NCBI GenBank assembly: GCA_012842325.1
Contig: DUTA01000001.1
Location: 1 to 8,407, forward strand
Length of the DNA stretch: 8,407 nt
Reading direction: 5' to 3'
Source: Bacillota bacterium
Lineage (GTDB): Bacteria > Bacillota > DTU030
Positions 6,135-8,407 of this stretch are shown here, piece after piece. The notes below the pieces were generated by a model. It was not told the origin of the DNA and did not search any database. It worked only from the letters and a program-made list of their open reading frames with translations. Positions within the stretch are counted from its first letter, which is position 1. Every line of letters begins with the position of its first letter. Position numbers and translations under genes: made by a program.

Positions 6135-7075
6135 CATTCTTTAACAATTCTTGTTCCCGTCTCGCCCCGCAGTGCTTCTTTGAGCTTGTCGATGGAAGTA
6201 ATAATGGCTTCACCTTTACCCTTTTCCACAAAGCGGAGGGCGGCTTCTATTTTGGGCCCCATGCTGCCGGCGGGAAACTGCCCCGCGGCCAGATGTTCCT
6301 GTGCCTCTACCGCCGTCATCCTGGCCAGGAACCTCTGATTTTCCTGACCGAAGTTAATGGCCACCTGGGGTACGCCGGTGAGGACCATCAGGTAGTCGGC
6401 CTCAATCTCCAGCGCTACCAGGGCGGAAGCCAGATCCTTGTCAATCACCGCTTCCACGCCCTTTAAGGAGTCCCCTTCTCTGATTACCGGTATCCCCCCG
6501 CCGCCGACGGCGATGACAAGAAAATCTTCCTCGATCAATTTTTTTATGGCTTCCTTTTCCACAATTTCCAGCGGTTGGGGCGAAGGCACAACCCGGCGGT
6601 AGCCTCGGCCGCTGTCTTCCACAAATACCGCCCCTTTTTCCCGGGCCATCTCCTCCGCCTTTTCCCTGGTATAGAAGGGACCGATGGGTTTGGTGGGATT
6701 ATTGAAGGCGGGATCCCTTTTGTCGACAACTACCTGGGTGACGACAGTGGCAATATTTTTTACGATACCCCACTCCCGCATCCGGTTGTAGAGGGACTGC
6801 TGGATGATGTAACCCAGACTGCCCTGGGTTTCGGCCCCGCAGACATCCAGGGGGATGGGGGCGACGGTATCCCGGGCGCACTCCACCCGCAGCAGATTGT
6901 TGCCAACCTGGGGGCCGTTGCCGTGGGTCAGTACCACCTTATAGCCCTCGGCCACCAGGTCGAGGATCGGATCACAGCTCTGCCGCACATTGGCAATCTG
7001 CTCTTCCACCGTACCCCGCTGCCCTTCCTGTAAAATAGCGTTGCCGCCGATGGCAATTACGGCTACCTTTTTCAT
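6134..7075 (-). CDS. arcC: Carbamate kinase
   Basis: A 313-residue cytosolic enzyme, normal length for the family. It catalyses ATP + carbamate = ADP + carbamoyl phosphate, usually in the ATP-forming direction. Signature segments in order are VAVIAIGGNAIL (4-15), LTHGNGPQVGN (49-59), GAETQGSLGYIIQQSL (80-95), NPTKPIGPFY (126-135, Lys129), VIAVGGGGIPV (187-197), VIDKDLASALVA (210-221) and AGSMGPKIEAAL (269-280, Lys275). The full set of family motifs argues for an active enzyme. The start is the ATG at 7075: GAGGAGG lies 6 nt before it, whereas the ATG at 7093 has no SD and would place that SD inside the gene. It has its own promoter. It is downstream of pyrC, but arcA and arcB (arginine deiminase, catabolic ornithine carbamoyltransferase) are not in view, so the carbamoyl-phosphate source is open. 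Confidence 0.95.
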   Translation of the reverse strand: MKKVAVIAIGGNAILQEGQRGTVEEQIANVRQSCDPILDLVAEGYKVVLTHGNGPQVGNNLLRVECARDTVAPIPLDVCGAETQGSLGYIIQQSLYNRMREWGIVKNIATVVTQVVVDKRDPAFNNPTKPIGPFYTREKAEEMAREKGAVFVEDSGRGYRRVVPSPQPLEIVEKEAIKKLIEEDFLVIAVGGGGIPVIREGDSLKGVEAVIDKDLASALVALEIEADYLMVLTGVPQVAINFGQENQRFLARMTAVEAQEHLAAGQFPAGSMGPKIEAALRFVEKGKGEAIITSIDKLKEALRGETGTRIVKE

Positions 7076-7112
7076 CTTTTTCCTCCTCGCCATGCAGATA
7101 GTATCCCCGGGG

Positions 7113-7131
7113 CCGGCCCTGTTAAGGCCGG
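7113..7131 (-). promoter_or_regulatory. GC-rich hairpin in the arcC leader
   Basis: On the minus strand, CCGGCC (7126-7131) and GGCCGG (7113-7118) make a perfect 6-bp stem with a 7-nt loop. The adjacent palindrome CCCCGGGG (7105-7112) can extend or compete with it. Transcription from the promoter at 7148-7176 would carry this in a leader of about 66 nt, ending about 30 nt before the ATG. There is no T-run after it, so it is not a terminator; a role in mRNA stability or access to the ribosome is possible. Confidence 0.35.
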
Positions 7132-7147
7132 GGAATTATCTTCCTTT

Positions 7148-7176
7148 ATAATAATACTCTGCTTGGGTAAAGACAA
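7148..7176 (-). promoter_or_regulatory. Sigma-A promoter of arcC
   Basis: On the minus strand, TTGTCT (7171-7176), a 17-nt spacer and TATTAT (7148-7153) fit sigma-A well. Transcription would start near 7141, about 66 nt before the ATG at 7075. Together with the terminator after pyrC it indicates that arcC is transcribed on its own. Confidence 0.7.
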
Positions 7177-7192
7177 CTGGCCAGGCTATATG

Positions 7193-7234
7193 AAAAAAAC
7201 CGCCGGCGTTGTAAGAAAAGCACAAAGGTCCGGC
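7193..7234 (-). terminator. Possible second terminator between pyrC and arcC
   Basis: On the minus strand, GCCGG (7230-7234) and CCGGC (7202-7206) can pair around a 23-nt loop, followed after three bases by seven T (7193-7199). The stem is short and the loop long, so the call is weak. Its place, just before the arcC promoter, would make it a back-up to the terminator at 7293-7336. Confidence 0.3.
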
Positions 7235-7265
7235 AGTGCTGGAGGGAGAATCCGTTACCCCCGCC

Positions 7266-7292
7266 GGGGGCAGGGGACATGTTTCTGCCCCC
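7266..7292. repeat. 8-bp GC-rich inverted repeat in the pyrC-arcC spacer
   Basis: GGGGGCAG (7266-7273) and CTGCCCCC (7285-7292) are perfectly complementary across 11 nt. Neither strand has a T-run after it. An 11-nt direct repeat, CCCGCCGGGGG, occurs at 7260-7270 and 7314-7324, beside this repeat and inside the terminator at 7293-7336. I know no function for it. Confidence 0.35.
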
Positions 7293-7336
7293 AATAAGAT
7301 AAGGCCCCGGGTACCCGCCGGGGGAAACCCAGGGCC
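7293..7336 (-). terminator. Intrinsic terminator of pyrC
   Basis: On the minus strand, GGCCCTGGGT (7327-7336) pairs with ACCCGGGGCC (7303-7312), 10 bp with one G-U, around a 14-nt loop. A T-rich tail TTATCTTATT (7293-7302) follows at once. It lies 15 nt past the pyrC stop. This suggests pyrC is the last gene of its transcript. Confidence 0.6.
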
Positions 7337-7351
7337 GCAGCAGCTATTATT

Positions 7352-8407
7352 TCACTCAGCTTCTATACCGCCGTCGCTGTAGACTACCCGTCCACCGACG
7401 ATGGTGGTGACCACCTTGCCCGTCAGCTTCCAGCCGGCAAAGGGGGTATTTTTGCTCTTGGAGAAGAATTGTTCCGGCTGCACCTCCCACGCGGCGGCCG
7501 GGTCGAAGATGGTGATATCGGCATCTGCCCCGACGGCAAGGGTACCCTTTTTCAGCCCCACAATGGCGGCGGGCACACAGGTGAGCTTGGCCAGGGCCTG
7601 CATGGGGGTTAAGATGCCCGGCCGCACCAGCTTCGTCCAGACGAGGCCGAGGGCCGTTTCCAGGCCGACGATCCCGCAGGGGGCGGCAATCATACCGGCG
7701 GCCTTTTCTTCGGCCGTGTGGGGCGCGTGGTCGGTGGCGATAATATCCAGGGTACCGTCGGCCAGGCCCTGGCACAGGGCCGCCACATGGGTCCCTGTCC
7801 GCAAGGGGGGATTCATCTTGGCATTGGTCCCCTGGGTCAGCAGGGCTTCATCGGTCAGGGAGAAGTGGTGGGGAGTGGCTTCGGCGGTTACCCTGACTCC
7901 CCGGGCCTTGGCCGCCCTGATGATGGCGACGGCCGTTGCCGAGCTGACATGCTGAATGTGCACGTGCTGCCCCGTGAGTTCGGCCAGCAGGATGTCCCTG
8001 GCCACGTGGATATCTTCCGCCGTCGTGGGCATGCCGCGGAGCCCCAGCCTCCTGGCGACGGCACCTTCGTTAATAATGGTATCTCCCACCAGGGAAAGCT
8101 GGCCGCAGTGGGTGATGACGGGAAGCCCCAGTTTCCCGGCCTCTTCCAGGGCCCGGCGCATTAAGGCCGAATTCTCCACCGGGTTGCCGTCATCGGAGAA
8201 ACCGACGGCGCCCGCCTCCTTCAGGGCCACGAAGTCCGTTAACTCCTCGCCGGCCAGATTGCGGGTGACGCTGCCCACCGTGTACAGGTTAACAACGGCC
8301 TCCCGGGCGGCCCGGGCATAGAATTCCCGCACCAGTTCCGGGGTATCCATAACCGGCTTTGTGTTGGCCATGCACACCACCGTGGTAAAACCGCCTGCGG
8401 CGGCAGC
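7352..8407 (-). CDS. pyrC: Dihydroorotase, C-terminal part, cut by the right window edge
   Basis: 351 residues are visible and the frame is still open at the window edge, where it reads AAAAGGFTTVVCMANTKP. About 70-75 N-terminal residues, including the expected HxH metal motif, are therefore outside. Internal GTG or ATG codons near 8370-8380 are not the real start. Visible features in order are GFSDDGNP, VITHCGQLSL, HVHIQHVS (metal-ligand His), ATPHHFSLTDE, TNAKMNPPLR, IATDHAPHTAEEK (catalytic Asp), PCGIVGLETALGL and the C-terminal SKSKNTPFAGWKL with TIVGGRVVYSD. This is a class I dihydroorotase, forming dihydroorotate from carbamoyl aspartate in pyrimidine synthesis. Hydantoinases share the fold, but TDHAPH and KSKNTPF favour PyrC. 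Gene order upstream is not visible; pyrB would be the expected neighbour. One variation is GQ where I recall ED after HC. Confidence 0.93.
   Translation of the reverse strand, partial: AAAAGGFTTVVCMANTKPVMDTPELVREFYARAAREAVVNLYTVGSVTRNLAGEELTDFVALKEAGAVGFSDDGNPVENSALMRRALEEAGKLGLPVITHCGQLSLVGDTIINEGAVARRLGLRGMPTTAEDIHVARDILLAELTGQHVHIQHVSSATAVAIIRAAKARGVRVTAEATPHHFSLTDEALLTQGTNAKMNPPLRTGTHVAALCQGLADGTLDIIATDHAPHTAEEKAAGMIAAPCGIVGLETALGLVWTKLVRPGILTPMQALAKLTCVPAAIVGLKKGTLAVGADADITIFDPAAAWEVQPEQFFSKSKNTPFAGWKLTGKVVTTIVGGRVVYSDGGIEAE

Noticed and set aside
7401..7955. Plus-strand frame of 184 codons and the overlapping one at 7718-8164
   Set aside because: Both are antisense to dihydroorotase, whose family motifs run through the whole stretch.

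Overview
The window reads as chromosomal DNA of a fairly GC-rich, Gram-positive, probably anaerobic and possibly thermophilic Firmicute. A Moorella- or Peptococcaceae-like genome is my best guess, and it is inference only. The reasons are strong AGGAGG-type Shine-Dalgarno sequences before almost every gene, some TTG/GTG start candidates, sigma-A promoters with 17-nt spacers, U-tailed hairpin terminators, and a C11 (clostripain-family) lipoprotein. I see no mobile element, CRISPR array, tRNA, rRNA or phage gene.

Layout from left to right. Positions 1-26 (minus) hold the first codons of a gene that runs off the left edge; its ribosome binding site lies inside a perfect inverted repeat. Positions 319-2286 (minus) encode a secreted C11 cysteine-peptidase lipoprotein, with a probable terminator at 202-246. 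Positions 2487-3519 (minus) are azlC and azlD, an overlapping two-gene branched-chain amino acid exporter unit. A divergent promoter region follows, then an HD-domain hydrolase of the COG2316 type at 3713-4294 (plus), which ends in a strong terminator. Convergent to it is a P-loop kinase-like protein (4411-5058, minus). Divergent from that is a membrane-anchored polysaccharide deacetylase (5270-6118, plus). The right part holds carbamate kinase (6134-7075, minus) and the C-terminal part of dihydroorotase (7352-8407, minus, cut by the right edge).

Transcription appears to be in short units. azlCD, the HD hydrolase and the carbamate kinase each have a recognisable sigma-A promoter. The HD hydrolase, the deacetylase, pyrC and the C11 peptidase each have a candidate intrinsic terminator. 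The only pair with a clear metabolic link is arcC and pyrC. Carbamate kinase interconverts carbamoyl phosphate and ATP, and carbamoyl phosphate is the precursor that feeds the pathway in which PyrC acts. They look like separate transcription units, because pyrC has its own terminator and arcC its own promoter. The peptidase and the deacetylase are both exported or surface-bound.

Most of the window is ordinary housekeeping and accessory metabolism. The items most worth a second look are the hairpin that encloses the ribosome binding site at the left edge, the unassigned P-loop kinase-like protein, and carbamate kinase lying beside pyrC with no arginine-deiminase gene in view.
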